This document shows positions 21,301-30,765 of a DNA stretch of 31,523 nucleotides, piece by piece. The notes beneath the pieces are model-generated. The model was not told the origin of the DNA, ran no database searches, and worked only from the letters and a program-made list of their open reading frames with translations. Every line of letters begins with the position of its first letter. Position 1 is the stretch's first letter. Origin of the DNA: Saccoglossus kowalevskii (lineage: Eukaryota > Hemichordata > Enteropneusta > Harrimaniidae). The stretch spans positions 15,351-46,873 of the forward strand of contig NW_003123436.1 in NCBI RefSeq assembly GCF_000003605.2, given 5' to 3'. A program made the translations under genes and the position numbers.

Positions 21301-23995
21301 AATCATGTGAAGCAATTAGACACTATTCAAAAAACGGAAAATCCAGAGTGCACATAACAGACAATAAGAGATTAACTCCTGCCAAGGTTTTTCACACCAT
21401 GCCTTTTAAATTTTCACCACATTAGTGATGCTAAATGTTGGTGGATTTATTTATTTAATAGTTTCCTCATAATTTAAAACAAAATTACATGGAGACATTG
21501 AAATTATAAATAATTTTTTTTTATATATATTTTATGATTTTTTTTTTCATTTTTTTTTTTCATTTGTACAGTACAGTCAGAGTGCAACTCAACTCCAAAG
21601 TTGGCAATAAGTTTACTTTGCCTTTCTATTAAAAATATTACAAGTAAGCACTATTATCATCAAACGCTTTCTTGTGGCATTTACTAATATTATTAATGTT
21701 TGACATATTTAGGCTTATTATTCTGCACAATTTAGATATTTGGCAATTTTTAAAGCAATCTAAGCTAGCTTTAACCCTTTTAGTCAACTTTAGGCAACCT
21801 CCACAAAATAGTTCTATTTATAGTCTGCTCTTTTGTACAAGAAATACTGCAAAAATGTCAAATTTGTTGATCAAAAATTAGAAGCAATTTTTACACTATG
21901 TATGTTTTGTTCAAAATTAAAATTAAAATTGATGAAAATTACAGAAAATGTGAGCAAATTTAACCAAATTTGAGCGGGAAAAACATTTTGTGCTCAAGGG
22001 GTTAATTAAGTCAGCTAAATATTATGTTCTGTTCTGACTGTACAGAATTTTTCAAAAAAATATTATATTATTATACTGTATAGACTTACCTTGGTTCAAT
22101 TCCTTGCATAACTATTTCATCTTGTTTGCTTTCCACCATATCATGTGTAAACATGGCATGAAAATATGGAATGGCTGCCGCTAAAACAATCCGATGGGCG
22201 GAGAATTTCTGCTCACCGACCTACCAATCAAAGCAATGACATATGTTATACGATGGGAGGGACTTAAATAATTTAGTCACAGGTTAGAAAATGACTATCA
22301 CTTTAGAGGAGGGAGGGAGGGTAAATAAATTATTATTTTTAAAATAATAAACAACTTGACATGGAAAAATAACGAAAAAAAATTGCTCCATGCAAAAAAA
22401 AGGAAAAATAATTTGTACATTTTTTTTCCAATCACCTCCAAATGATGTGTTGCACACTGCACTAATTGGCTGGTTTAATTAATCTGCCATTGAAATTTAT
22501 AAATTTTTAAAAATAAAGTAAAGCCTTTGTTTGCACCATGAGTATTATATTTTTTTTTTTACCAGGAATGAAAAAATGTCTGGCACGTGTATATAAAACA
22601 AACAAAGAACTTGTAATGATATCCAGTATTACCAGTACCGGTAATTGAAAGTGATGTCTAATCACTTACATGCATTGCTGTAAATAAAAATATAATTACT
22701 ATTATTTTTATAAACGCCAACAATTTTCCTGAAAATAATTGTAAAAAATTTTTGTGTATATTTTAATAATTTCTTTTGCCACAAATGGAAAAAATTTACC
22801 ATTCGATACAACCTTGATCACATTTTTTAAAGAAAAAATTAGAATAATGCAAGGATTTTTTTTTTTTTTTTGTGCTTTTGTGGTGACAAAAGTCACCATT
22901 GACATTCAATGATTAACTTGTGGTTTCTAAGCAACATCTTTTTTGCATTAAAATGTTAGTGCTACATTTTGCACAAGATTTTGTATTTTTCTCAAATTTC
23001 TTTGTTAATTCTGTACCAAATGTCCATTTACTATGAGTTTTGATCAAAATTAAAAACAAAAATCCGGGAAAAAAAAAAAATTTTGTGAAAGGCAGCAAAA
23101 CATCACCAGCGTACAGTCTGTGTTTGCATAGTGTAATGAGATACAGAATACTAAGTTCACCTGAGAAATGAAAAATATTTCACATATTTCTCCTACAAAA
23201 CAAATACACAGGTTACAAGTATTTTTCTCCCCACAAGAGGATATATTGAGTAGCTGCATTCTTTGCATTGTATTTACGCTGCAAATCAAACAGAATTTCC
23301 TGGTTAGCAGGCGATTGAATGTGCCGCAGGCTAGCTCCAACCACAACTATGTCGGCACAAAATAACTAGCCGTAAAATTACGTCATGCATGTGTTTTTGA
23401 GTGCAGAATGTCATTAACATAATAATAAAACAAATGCGATATCTAAACAAAACTAACAATAATTAACCATGCGAATCGCCCGGATTCTAGTACGTATCGT
23501 TTGCGAATATTGTTTAAAGATTTGGATTTTAAAATTACAGCAGCAATTTTAATGCAGTAACACTAGCAGGTTAGTGCTGCTATCGTTTTTCGACCCAATG
23601 ATCTGGAAATAAAACACTAGAAATGTTCCACCAGGCAAATCCACCATGCAGCCATTGGAAAGATAGTGAATAAAAATGTAATATAGGTTTAACCGGAAAA
23701 CGCGTTATAATTGAACCGTGTATGAGACTGTGGGAGGATGCAATTCAGTCATGGATTCAATGACAGTTTTAATTGTGTTGTGTGATTTGATAATGTCAAC
23801 AAAAATGTTTGCAACACCGATGAATTAATTCAAAGAATTACGACATTTTACCTTGAGAGTAACATCGCAGAGTTTTCCCTGTCGTCTGATTGACTCCATG
23901 ACAGGATATCCTTGCGATGGCAAGTCGTTCTTTTGAAAAACGACGATATCGTCAAGCATTTTCGTCGTCGTCGTTGCAGAAACAGCTGCGGCCAT
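8958..23995 (-). CDS. KLHL18: KLHL18 orthologue, Kelch-like BTB-BACK protein (10 exons)
   Basis: This is a substrate adaptor of CUL3-RING ubiquitin ligases: the BTB domain binds CUL3 and the kelch propeller selects targets. For vertebrate KLHL18, Aurora-A and UNC119 have been reported as targets. Coding exons, in order: 23852-23995, 22090-22220, 19080-19220, 16719-16917, 15234-15394, 14066-14202, 13088-13310, 12486-12590, 11844-11955, 8958-9344. They total 1740 bases, phases agree at every junction, and all introns are GT-AG. The product is 579 residues; human KLHL18 is 574. BTB spans about 30-139, BACK about 140-260, and six kelch repeats about 294-579 with GGYDG or GGHDG signatures. MVE at 76-78 fits the phi-X-E CUL3-contact motif. 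The ATG at 23995 has A at -3 and G at +4, and an in-frame TAA lies 30 bases upstream. No frameshift or lost residue is seen. The assignment rests on near-continuous similarity, including the C-terminal CHEGGVG-like end (here GHEGGVG). Confidence 0.96.
9442..9653. mobile_element. 212-bp MITE in KLHL18 intron 9 (TACTGTAAA ends)
   Basis: The left end TACTGTAAA is followed shortly by TTCACTGGGTTTTAATTTA, and the right end has AAATTTAAACCCAGTGAAAA and then TTTACAGTA. These are inverted repeats of about 35-40 bp with a few mismatches. TA at both edges fits a TA target-site duplication as in Tc1/mariner-type elements. Internal stretches repeat the CAGTGAATAT motif. It is non-coding. A disrupted relative lies at about 29590-29935. 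Confidence 0.8.
9987..10466. repeat. Diverged ~240-bp tandem duplication
   Basis: Two direct copies begin at about 9987 and 10227. Landmarks repeated 240 bases apart include TTTAGTGTACAGACTAGA / TTTAGTATATAGACTAGA, TTGGTTA, GGAATAAGTC followed by TAATTACT, and CTCACTGTGTATTTA followed by GATTTTATCACA. Divergence is moderate, so the duplication is not recent. Short open frames across it are not conserved between the copies, which argues against coding. It lies in KLHL18 intron 9. Confidence 0.75.
10666..11003. repeat. Second tandem duplication in KLHL18 intron 9
   Basis: Direct copies start at about 10666 and 10878. Both contain CATGAA(A/G)TCATTTGTA, TCGTTATCAGTTGATAACCT, AGTAAACCCCCACA, AACTACAGTGTTAATCAT, and AATGGAACC followed by GTTCATTG or ATTCATTG. 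The second copy is shorter and lacks part of the middle. The internal ATCAGTTGAT is itself near-palindromic. No coding function is apparent. Confidence 0.7.
11004..11843. other. Rest of KLHL18 intron 9, no features seen
   Basis: AT-rich intronic sequence up to the exon 9 donor. Minus-strand open frames here are hydrophobic, unspliced-looking and unrelated to the flanking gene; I do not call them. Confidence 0.5.
11844..11955 (-). CDS. KLHL18: KLHL18 exon 9
   Basis: Encodes residues 414-451, the end of kelch 3 ([18 protein letters not shown]) and the start of kelch 4 ([15 protein letters not shown]). The acceptor is TTCTAG and the donor GTAAGT. It completes the Lys codon split after exon 8 and ends in phase 0. 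The GGHDG variant of the kelch signature at this repeat is also found in vertebrate KLHL18. Confidence 0.95.
12105..12420 (-). repeat. Dispersed repeat, copy 2, inverted relative to 7255-7640
   Basis: Read on the minus strand it follows the same order as 7255-7640: TAAGTTACAGCGTGTCA, CTCTAC(T)AATAAAAACAAAC, AAAAGATGTATGATAATAAT, AAGGTTATTA, then GGTATCCTCGTAATAA at its end. It lacks the second palindromic arm of copy 1 but has a short internal duplication of ACATTGGT followed by CGACA or TGATA. It lies in KLHL18 intron 8. Confidence 0.65.
12486..12590 (-). CDS. KLHL18: KLHL18 exon 8
   Basis: Encodes residues 379-414: the end of kelch 2 ([11 protein letters not shown]) and most of kelch 3 ([20 protein letters not shown]). 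The acceptor is CTCCAG. The donor GTAAGG splits the Lys codon as AA|A, since reading straight through would give AAG and then a stop in the intron. The matching WHMV at the start of exon 9 supports the join. Confidence 0.94.
12591..13087. other. KLHL18 intron 7, no features seen
   Basis: Short AT-rich intron with GTAAAC donor and CTCCAG acceptor. I see no repeat or gene in it. Confidence 0.6.
13088..13310 (-). CDS. KLHL18: KLHL18 exon 7
   Basis: Encodes residues 305-379: the second half of kelch 1 ([10 protein letters not shown], with NNW and RSRVGVTV) and most of kelch 2 ([20 protein letters not shown] to MNSKR). The acceptor is TTACTAG and the donor GTAAAC. The exon starts in phase 1, completing a Gly codon, and ends two bases into a Ser codon. 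Confidence 0.96.
13311..14065. other. KLHL18 intron 6, no features seen
   Basis: AT-rich intron. It has poly-A/T runs around 13520-13580 but no recognisable element. A 71-codon minus-strand open frame here is Lys- and Trp-rich, has no family signature and is not in phase with the exons. Confidence 0.5.
14066..14202 (-). CDS. KLHL18: KLHL18 exon 6
   Basis: Encodes residues 259-305: the end of BACK and the linker ([17 protein letters not shown], strongly conserved in KLHL18) and the first strand of kelch 1 ([12 protein letters not shown]). The acceptor is AAACCAG; the next AG two bases on would break the frame. The donor is GTGCGT. Confidence 0.95.
14262..14700 (+). pseudogene. Decayed non-LTR retrotransposon, reverse transcriptase C-terminal end
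   Basis: Plus-strand translation gives fragments typical of the region after the reverse transcriptase domain in non-LTR (LINE-type) elements. [13 protein letters not shown] is at about 14326, ITNKEI at about 14431, RWLGHVM at about 14503, and [12 protein letters not shown] with TWWKTVEEE from about 14544. These follow the family order. The first three share one frame and the last is in another, with in-frame stops (for example a TGA near 14500), so it is a dead, 5'-truncated copy. It lies antisense in KLHL18 intron 5 and probably ends near 14700. The clade is not assigned. Confidence 0.8.
14711..14932. repeat. ~220-bp foldback next to the retrotransposon tail
   Basis: The left arm contains TTGACAACAAACATTGATCC, GTGTATCATGCCATGTTTC and GTTGACAGA. 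The right arm contains their approximate reverse complements (TCTGTCCAC, ACATTGCATGACACACAGGA, TGTTGTCAACAAAAG). Arms of about 100 bp meet near 14820 with only a short loop. Open frames appear on both strands because the two arms mirror each other. It may be a foldback element inserted beside the retrotransposon end. Confidence 0.7.
15234..15394 (-). CDS. KLHL18: KLHL18 exon 5
   Basis: Encodes residues 206-259, the second half of the BACK domain: [12 protein letters not shown], then [17 protein letters not shown] and ELVKTCHQC. The VRLPL-RPQ segment is a standard BACK signature. The acceptor is TTTACAG and the donor GTTGGT, a weaker GT than in the other introns. It starts in phase 0 and ends two bases into an Arg codon. 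Confidence 0.95.
15395..16718. other. KLHL18 intron 4, mostly featureless
   Basis: AT-rich intron of 1324 bases. Apart from the CTCF-like motif at 16053-16066 I see no element. Short open frames on both strands are Lys/Asn-rich translations of AT-rich DNA. Confidence 0.55.
16053..16066 (-). promoter_or_regulatory. CTCF-like core motif in intron 4
   Basis: The minus strand reads GCCATAGAGGGCGC, which agrees with 11 of 14 positions of the usual CTCF core (CCASYAGRKGGCRS), including AGRKGGCRS in full. CTCF is present in most bilaterians. A motif match alone does not show binding. Confidence 0.25.
16719..16917 (-). CDS. KLHL18: KLHL18 exon 4
   Basis: Encodes residues 139-205, the first half of [22 protein letters not shown], then [24 protein letters not shown] and [10 protein letters not shown]. 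The NC-G-R-FA pattern and the L-V-S-E/G-D-Q end are typical BACK landmarks. The acceptor is TTTACAG and the donor GTATGT. It completes an Arg codon from exon 3 and ends in phase 0. Confidence 0.96.
17545..19020 (+). repeat. 39/40-bp minisatellite in KLHL18 intron 3 (~37 units)
   Basis: Head-to-tail units contain TTGGTGTTCAGTTTAGACAG and then GTTTTACTGTATCAGT, joined by either TTG (39-bp unit) or CTC (40-bp unit). About 37 units span 1.5 kb. Most differ by one to three bases, for example TTTAGTCAGG for TTTAGACAGG and TGTGTTAG for TGTATCAG. Divergence is greatest at both edges. The array ends about 60 bases from the exon 3 splice donor. The long open frames through it are periodic translations of the unit and not genes. 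Confidence 0.95.
19080..19220 (-). CDS. KLHL18: KLHL18 exon 3
   Basis: Encodes residues 92-139, the end of the BTB domain and the 3-box helices: [16 protein letters not shown], then [20 protein letters not shown] and EFLKER. The acceptor is TCTTACAG and the donor GTAACG. The YNG turn and the LQL-I-C-FL pattern are standard for BTB-Kelch proteins. The nearby minisatellite begins about 60 bases past its donor. Confidence 0.96.
19221..22089. other. KLHL18 intron 2, AT-rich, no gene seen
   Basis: The longest intron, 2869 bases. It contains many homopolymer runs (for example poly-T near 21515-21560) and an inverted CCAAT pair at 20399-20445. Two stretches (about 20100-20180 and 20465-20545) share a weak CATGC, TCA and GATGATTTAT-like order and may be an old duplication. 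Open frames here are AT-rich shadows without motifs. Confidence 0.5.
20399..20445. repeat. Inverted CCAAT-box pair
   Basis: TCTGATTGG at 20399-20407 and its exact reverse complement CCAATCAGA at 20437-20445 flank a 29-base spacer. Each matches an NF-Y CCAAT-box core with its favoured CAG-side flank. Inside a gene desert-like intron this is more likely incidental than regulatory. Confidence 0.4.
22090..22220 (-). CDS. KLHL18: KLHL18 exon 2
   Basis: Encodes residues 49-92, the core of the BTB domain: [20 protein letters not shown], then [35 protein letters not shown] is the BTB signature, and MVE at 76-78 sits where the CUL3-contact phi-X-E motif is found. The acceptor follows GATTGGTAG and the donor is GTAAGT. 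Confidence 0.96.
22221..23851. other. KLHL18 intron 1, no gene seen
   Basis: AT-rich intron of 1631 bases with poly-A/T runs near 22545-22560 and 22856-22872. No element or RNA gene is recognised. CG dinucleotides become more frequent from about 23470 towards exon 1, as is common near a promoter. Confidence 0.55.
23852..23995 (-). CDS. KLHL18: KLHL18 exon 1 (start)
   Basis: Encodes residues 1-48: an Ala/Thr-rich lead with four Thr in a row, then [20 protein letters not shown] and [14 protein letters not shown], the first strand of BTB. The ATG context is ACAACATGG. An in-frame TAA at 24023-24025 lies 10 codons upstream, so no longer N-terminus is possible in this exon. The donor is GTAAAA. 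Confidence 0.95.
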
Positions 23996-24036
23996 GTTGT
24001 CGGCTTTTAATAGACTGACTAATTAAAAATGTTTCT

Positions 24037-24050
24037 GCCGTTGAGGGCGC
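24037..24050 (+). promoter_or_regulatory. CTCF-like core motif 42 bp upstream of KLHL18 ATG
   Basis: GCCGTTGAGGGCGC agrees with 11 of 14 positions of the CTCF core, with GRKGGCRS intact. It lies in the presumed 5' untranslated or promoter region. The related AGAGGGCGC motif in intron 4 makes the pair worth noting. Binding is not shown by sequence alone. Confidence 0.25.
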
Positions 24051-24591
24051 ATTATACAATTGCCTGTAGATATTTTGCATTTTCGTTTGAATTACATATA
24101 CAGTTCCTGTCATAAGACTGTGTTTTATATAATTTTGAAACTGATATATAAAAAATTTCTATTGGTTCACTAACTGAAAATCATACTTCTTTTTTATTTT
24201 AGTGTTTAAGTCAACAATTTATAATATAGACCACAATTTTATTAACATTAATCATATTTTTATAGTAAAAAATACTGAGTTTGATAAAGCTTCGACCAAA
24301 TTGTGAATTTTAGTTTGCGTATAGGTGGTCTTTAACCATCAATGCAGGCAACAATTCGCTAAAAAAGGATGTTTGACAAAAATTAATGGAAGTCCCTTAC
24401 ACTGGCTTTCTAACAAACCCATTGTTATTTACTTCCAGTGCGCCTTTGCATTGCATGGATCCAGGTAATATGGAGTATAGTCTGTGTAGTGTTACTTCAT
24501 TTAATAGTTGAACTGAAGCCGTTCTTTGTCATCCTCACTCATAGTCTAGTAGTTACAGGACACAGGTAAACTTTGTCAGACTGCCATTTTT

Positions 24592-24766
24592 AGTCCCAGT
24601 TCGGACACAGTCCGAAAACGGGGACTTATTGATTGGCCCATGGAACTATAAATTGGCCGTACGTGTGTGTGTGTTTGTATAGAAGTAGAAGTGGGGCCAG
24701 TGGTCCGGACACACACCAACAAAGTGGAGCCTTTTGTACAAGTGGAGACTCAAACATGGGGACTCA
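24592..24766 (-). mobile_element. Short hairpin-ended element, family C
   Basis: Read on the minus strand, the element starts near GAGTCCCCATG and contains a short CA microsatellite followed by CGTACGG. It ends in a hairpin at 24592-24626 with outer arms AGTCCC/GGGACT and inner arms TTCGGAC/GTCCGAA, and then an A run. The inner end of the hairpin repeats the other terminus in inverse. This is the same plan as the elements at 3650-4079 and 8149-8800, but with different sequence. It is non-coding, and no tandem modules are seen in this copy. Confidence 0.6.
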
Positions 24767-24811
24767 CAATGTTTCATAATTTGTATTAATATTTAATCGA
24801 ATATAAGTCAA

Positions 24812-24919
24812 GTTTGCGAACCTTAGGTTTAGTAAAGGAGGAAGGTATGGTTCAATTTATATTAATATTAATATAATTGTACCATACCTTCCCCACTATT
24901 AAACCTAAGCTTCGCAAAC
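24812..24919. repeat. 108-bp foldback upstream of KLHL18
   Basis: Arms of about 46 bases run from GTTTGCGAACCTTAGGTTTA inward to GAAGGTATGGT and return as ACCATACCTTCC and TTAAACCTAAG to TTCGCAAAC. The centre is AT-rich (ATTAATATTAAT, itself palindromic). There are only a few mismatches. It is probably a foldback or MITE-like insertion. It lies about 0.8 kb upstream of the KLHL18 start codon. Confidence 0.85.
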
Positions 24920-24995
24920 ATTTCTATGTTCAGTCATGGGATATTCAACTTTTATTTAAGGTGGAGATGCAGGTTTGTGGGCACTTGGGAGTGAA

Positions 24996-25950
24996 ATTTT
25001 TTTTTTGCTTTTTATTATCCAAACAGTCTTGGCTATAGACTGTTAAAATTTTGTAGAATTGTGAATAGTGGAACATACTCAAAAAACGATTTTAAAATAT
25101 AGATAACAGGTGCAAACATTCTCTCATTTGAATGCTTAGCAAGATTTAGCAAGGCTGTACATAAATAATAAAAAAGAAACATGGTGAAAAAAAGAAATGA
25201 CGGGATCTCCATATTATGCACTATATTTTGGAACTGTTACAGCCATTTCAATTATGAGCATTAGCAAACTTCTTACTGAGCGAATTGTTATGCAAATTAG
25301 CAATTATCTCAGCTACTTTTTAGTGCACATCCCAGAACTTTAAAAAAAATAGCTCCTAGACGCTTTGACCTTTTGTTTTGAAATTTTCACAAATGATTGA
25401 CAATGTGTTTATCTTCAAAACGCCGTCGGGGCATTGTTTTTGGTTGAACAGTGTTACAACAATCGTACAGACAACTAGCCTGGTTGTTAATTTATGCATA
25501 AACTTGAAGTAGTGAAATTTGGGCTGCTGTCCCGCAAAATTGGTAGACAGTTTTCAAGACGGCACTTTCTTCATAGTAAACAGATGTACCCACAAACCAA
25601 TTTTGACACGAACAGAAGCATGGTTTAGGAGCTAATTTTTTTTTAATCACTTTTGACCAAAAAAGCACATTTTTGTGCATATTTCAAACTACAGTGTCCA
25701 TATAAAAAAAATTACTAAAAAAAAATTAAAATTCATACAAAAAGCTTTCCGAAAATATATAGTTTTGTGGACAAGGGAGGTCATCTTGGTTTCCTAATTA
25801 ACTAATTAAAATACCTGTCAGGTAAACTGCATCTCTAACTTAATTAAAATGCAATTCTACGTTGTATTGCATTGTAATTGAGTTTAATTAAATCGAGTTC
25901 GCAACTATATTAAAAGTTAATCCAACGTGTCTCGTCACAACTACGGTTAC
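24996..25950. other. Intergenic DNA, no gene seen
   Basis: AT-rich sequence with poly-A/T runs. Minus-strand open frames of about 62 codons have no motif and end at arbitrary stops. No repeat structure is recognised. Confidence 0.5.
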
Positions 25951-25955
25951 ACCAG

Positions 25956-25957
<2 letters not shown>

Positions 25958-25987
<30 letters not shown>
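25958..25987. repeat. (TG)15 microsatellite
   Basis: Fifteen uninterrupted TG units, followed on the plus strand by CGTCCGTACC. On the minus strand this gives GGTACGGACG and then the CA run. It lies at the edge of the modular repeat at 26098-26760, in the same relative place as the CA/GAC tracts of the hairpin-ended elements. Confidence 0.95.
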
Positions 25988-25990
<3 letters not shown>

Positions 25991-26097
25991 CCGTACCTGT
26001 ATCTTGACATGCCTGGACCAATTACATTTACACATACATCAGTCTGATACATCATACATAATATTATACATATGCACATCAATTTGTTTCACTATCT

Positions 26098-26760
26098 GAT
26101 TCAAGATGGCCGAATGGCAGCCATTTTTGTACTGGAAAATATTCAAAATCAAGAATTTCTCAGCTGTTTACAGTTGGATTTTGTTCAAATTGGTAAATAC
26201 ATTAGACATTATGGGACCTTGATTCAAATCAGGTTGTTTTTCAGATAAAATTCAAAATTGCCGACTGGCAGCCATTTTGTTTAATGATTGTGGTATAAGT
26301 GCCATATCTCTGACTTGCTTTGACTGATTATGTTCAAATTTTAAGTATTCATCATACATCATGTCATAGATATATTGGTTTGACGATCCTATTCAAAATG
26401 GCCTAATAGTGTCCATTTTTGTGCAAACAATCATCAAATATCAAGCATTTCTGAATGGATTTTGTTCAAACTTGGTACATACATTAGACATTACGGGTTC
26501 CTGATGCACGTCATTTTAATTTTCAGATCGGATTCAAAATGGCGGCCATTTTGTTTTAATGAATGGGCTTCTAGAGCTATATCTCTGACATGCTTTGACT
26601 GATTATGTTCAAATTTTATATATTCATTATACATCATGTTATAGATATATAGATGTATTCAAAATGGCTGATTTTGTTTTAATTAATGCTGTTCAAGAGC
26701 AATATCTCTCAATGTGGACAAGTACTCGTTTGACGATCATATACAAATTTCAATCTTTTT
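26098..26760 (-). repeat. Modular repeat with alternating ~140-bp units
   Basis: Five related units begin near 26098, 26248, 26390, 26530 and 26655, each opening with a variant of ATTCAAAATGGC. They alternate: units 1 and 3 share GGATTTTGTTCAAA and ACATTAGACATTA, while units 2 and 4 share ATATCTCTGAC, TGCTTTGACTGATTATGTTC and a CATACATCATG-like end, so the true period is about 290 bp. The orientation is set by analogy with the TG tract at 25958. No terminal hairpin is visible. It is non-coding. Confidence 0.7.
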
Positions 26761-28313
26761 AACGTTAAACAATCATCATAATCATATTCCTGACATGGTT
26801 ATATTTTAGCTATATTACTAATAACAAAACTATATATCTTAAATTCAATAACTAACAAAGACCTTGCCATGCATGGCTTGTTTTTATTGGGGATTTCACT
26901 ATAGTTGGATAGTGTACCTGATTTCTGGCCAAGGCGAATTCATGCTAGTAAACTATGGAAGCCAGCAAAGACTCATGGGTAATATGTGTTACCAATATGG
27001 CTCCTGTGAGGTTTTTTTTATAGCAAATGAAAGCGCTTCTGGATTTGAATGAAACATGGTCTTTTGGGGTGAATGTTTTATAAATTTCTATTAAAACAGC
27101 ATTAATGCCTACATGAAATTCTTTGTATAACACCAAACTAGTAAAAAAAATGTGTAAATTTTAAAAGGCATTACAAATTATTGATTACGAGTGAGAGACT
27201 CCATAAAATAATGGCATAAAGCATCTATTTTTTTTAAATTTCTTAGTTAATCATGGACAGAATTGACAGAATTTCATGGGGTTGTCATGGTAACAAGTAT
27301 GCAGATTTATTTTGTAAAAGTTGATGAAAAAAGAAAATTTTGGCGTGCTCAAAGAGTTACTTTTTGGGAAAAGAAAGAATTGAAGACAAATTCCATTACC
27401 CGGTACATTATTTTATTCCAATATATTTACATTCATTTATATACATTGTGAAACAGGTGTAGCATTTTTTTAACATAAACTACACAAAGTACATGTGTAT
27501 TGTGGGAGGGGAGCATTCAGCATTTACTGTATGCTTAATCATTGAAAACACATCTAATTTTTACTATAGATACACCACTGTCATTTACATGTATGTAAGT
27601 ACATGTGATTCTAATACAGCAAATAAGGTGTACCAAACTGTGGCCTGTAGAAATGGCACACTGCTAATTTCCTCCACTCTAAGAGTTATCCATCTTGGAC
27701 ATATGACACCAGTAAATTCAGGGTACCAGATACCATACTCCAGGAAACTAGGTACTACCCTGTATCAGGTATGCCACTGGACTAGGTACTCAGAGTCCAG
27801 ATACTTCCTGCATTAACTACATGCAACCAGGTATTTTGAGTTCCCATCCCATATTTGGAGAAAGTTATTATGTGCAGATAGATAAAAAAGATATCGGCAG
27901 ACAGACAGGACGGATTGAGTGATGTAATATCAAATAACAAAAGAGTTATCTTTTAATCAAATGATACGTGAACTATGTTGATGAGCTGTAAGCCATCAAA
28001 GGAGGCACCACTTTCTATAGTAGAAGAAATAATCTTAAAAAATTGAAATGACAGATGTGATTTAATAAGCATTACATATTTCCACCAATTAATTGTTACA
28101 TTGGTGTTTTTCTATTATTTCTTTTGCTACATTATCTACAGTTGTTGAACAATGTTTTTGAAGAAAATATGGAAAAAAAAAATGTCTTTAGTTTGGTGAA
28201 AAGTAGGTCCAGCGATTCAAAATGTTGCTTGACAAAATTTCAGTATTTAAATCACACTGCATGATGCTGAATCTGTTTGAAGCATTCAGCAATAATCAGA
28301 ATGTATGGAGTAC
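26761..28313. other. Intergenic DNA, no gene seen
   Basis: AT-rich sequence downstream of RNF32. Around 27700-27810 a few short motifs such as CCAGATAC and ACTAGGTACT recur, suggesting a small diverged duplication. Open frames here have no family signature. Confidence 0.5.
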
Positions 28314-28319
28314 TTTATT
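28314..28319 (-). terminator. Candidate RNF32 polyadenylation signal
   Basis: Minus-strand AATAAA about 525 bases past the RNF32 stop codon. It is the first exact AATAAA I find on this strand after the stop. Use of this site is unproven. Confidence 0.35.
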
Positions 28320-28842
28320 TTTCTGTTGCACACAATTATAAACAGTTGTAGAATATAATTTTTACATTTGTTTACAAATTGGTTAAGATTTAAGAGTAAT
28401 TTTTGCTAAATCAAATTAGTAATGTAGCAACAGGAGAACAAGGAATGGTTTGAAACTTTTGGACAAACATTGGTATGGAATATACTTACACTATCATATT
28501 CACCTACTACATGTATATATAAATTTTCAGATGATGTTCAAGTTGTTATAGTAGCATGCTCAGTAACCTTTAGAGAATGTCTAAATCACAGATCATTTTT
28601 TAACTCGTTTTTCCCCTGTTGTTACTTTCATAATAGTTCGTGACAATACATCCTTTTGATGCAGACAATACAGTCTACAAAATGCAGAATAACTCATCCC
28701 TAAAGTATACACACATACGTAGTAAATGATGGGTGAGCCATTCAACATTCAAAACTACATTTCCCATGATGCATTGGTGCAATCCCAGTGATAGCTGAGG
28801 TACTCTCTAAGTTTGTAGAGCAGATTACAATGAGATGATAAT

Positions 28843-30701
<1,859 letters not shown>

Positions 30702-30765
30702 TCAAACAAAAACAAAAGGGGATTGTTAACTTACACATGCATATGCATTGAAAAGAACAACCAAG

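Noticed and set aside
25888..26082. 64-codon minus-strand frame with a Thr-His run
   Set aside because: The run is a translation of the TG/CA microsatellite.
27493..27816. 107-codon plus-strand open frame
   Set aside because: Composition is that of AT-rich DNA, it has no motif or homologue I recognise, and part of it spans a small diverged duplication.
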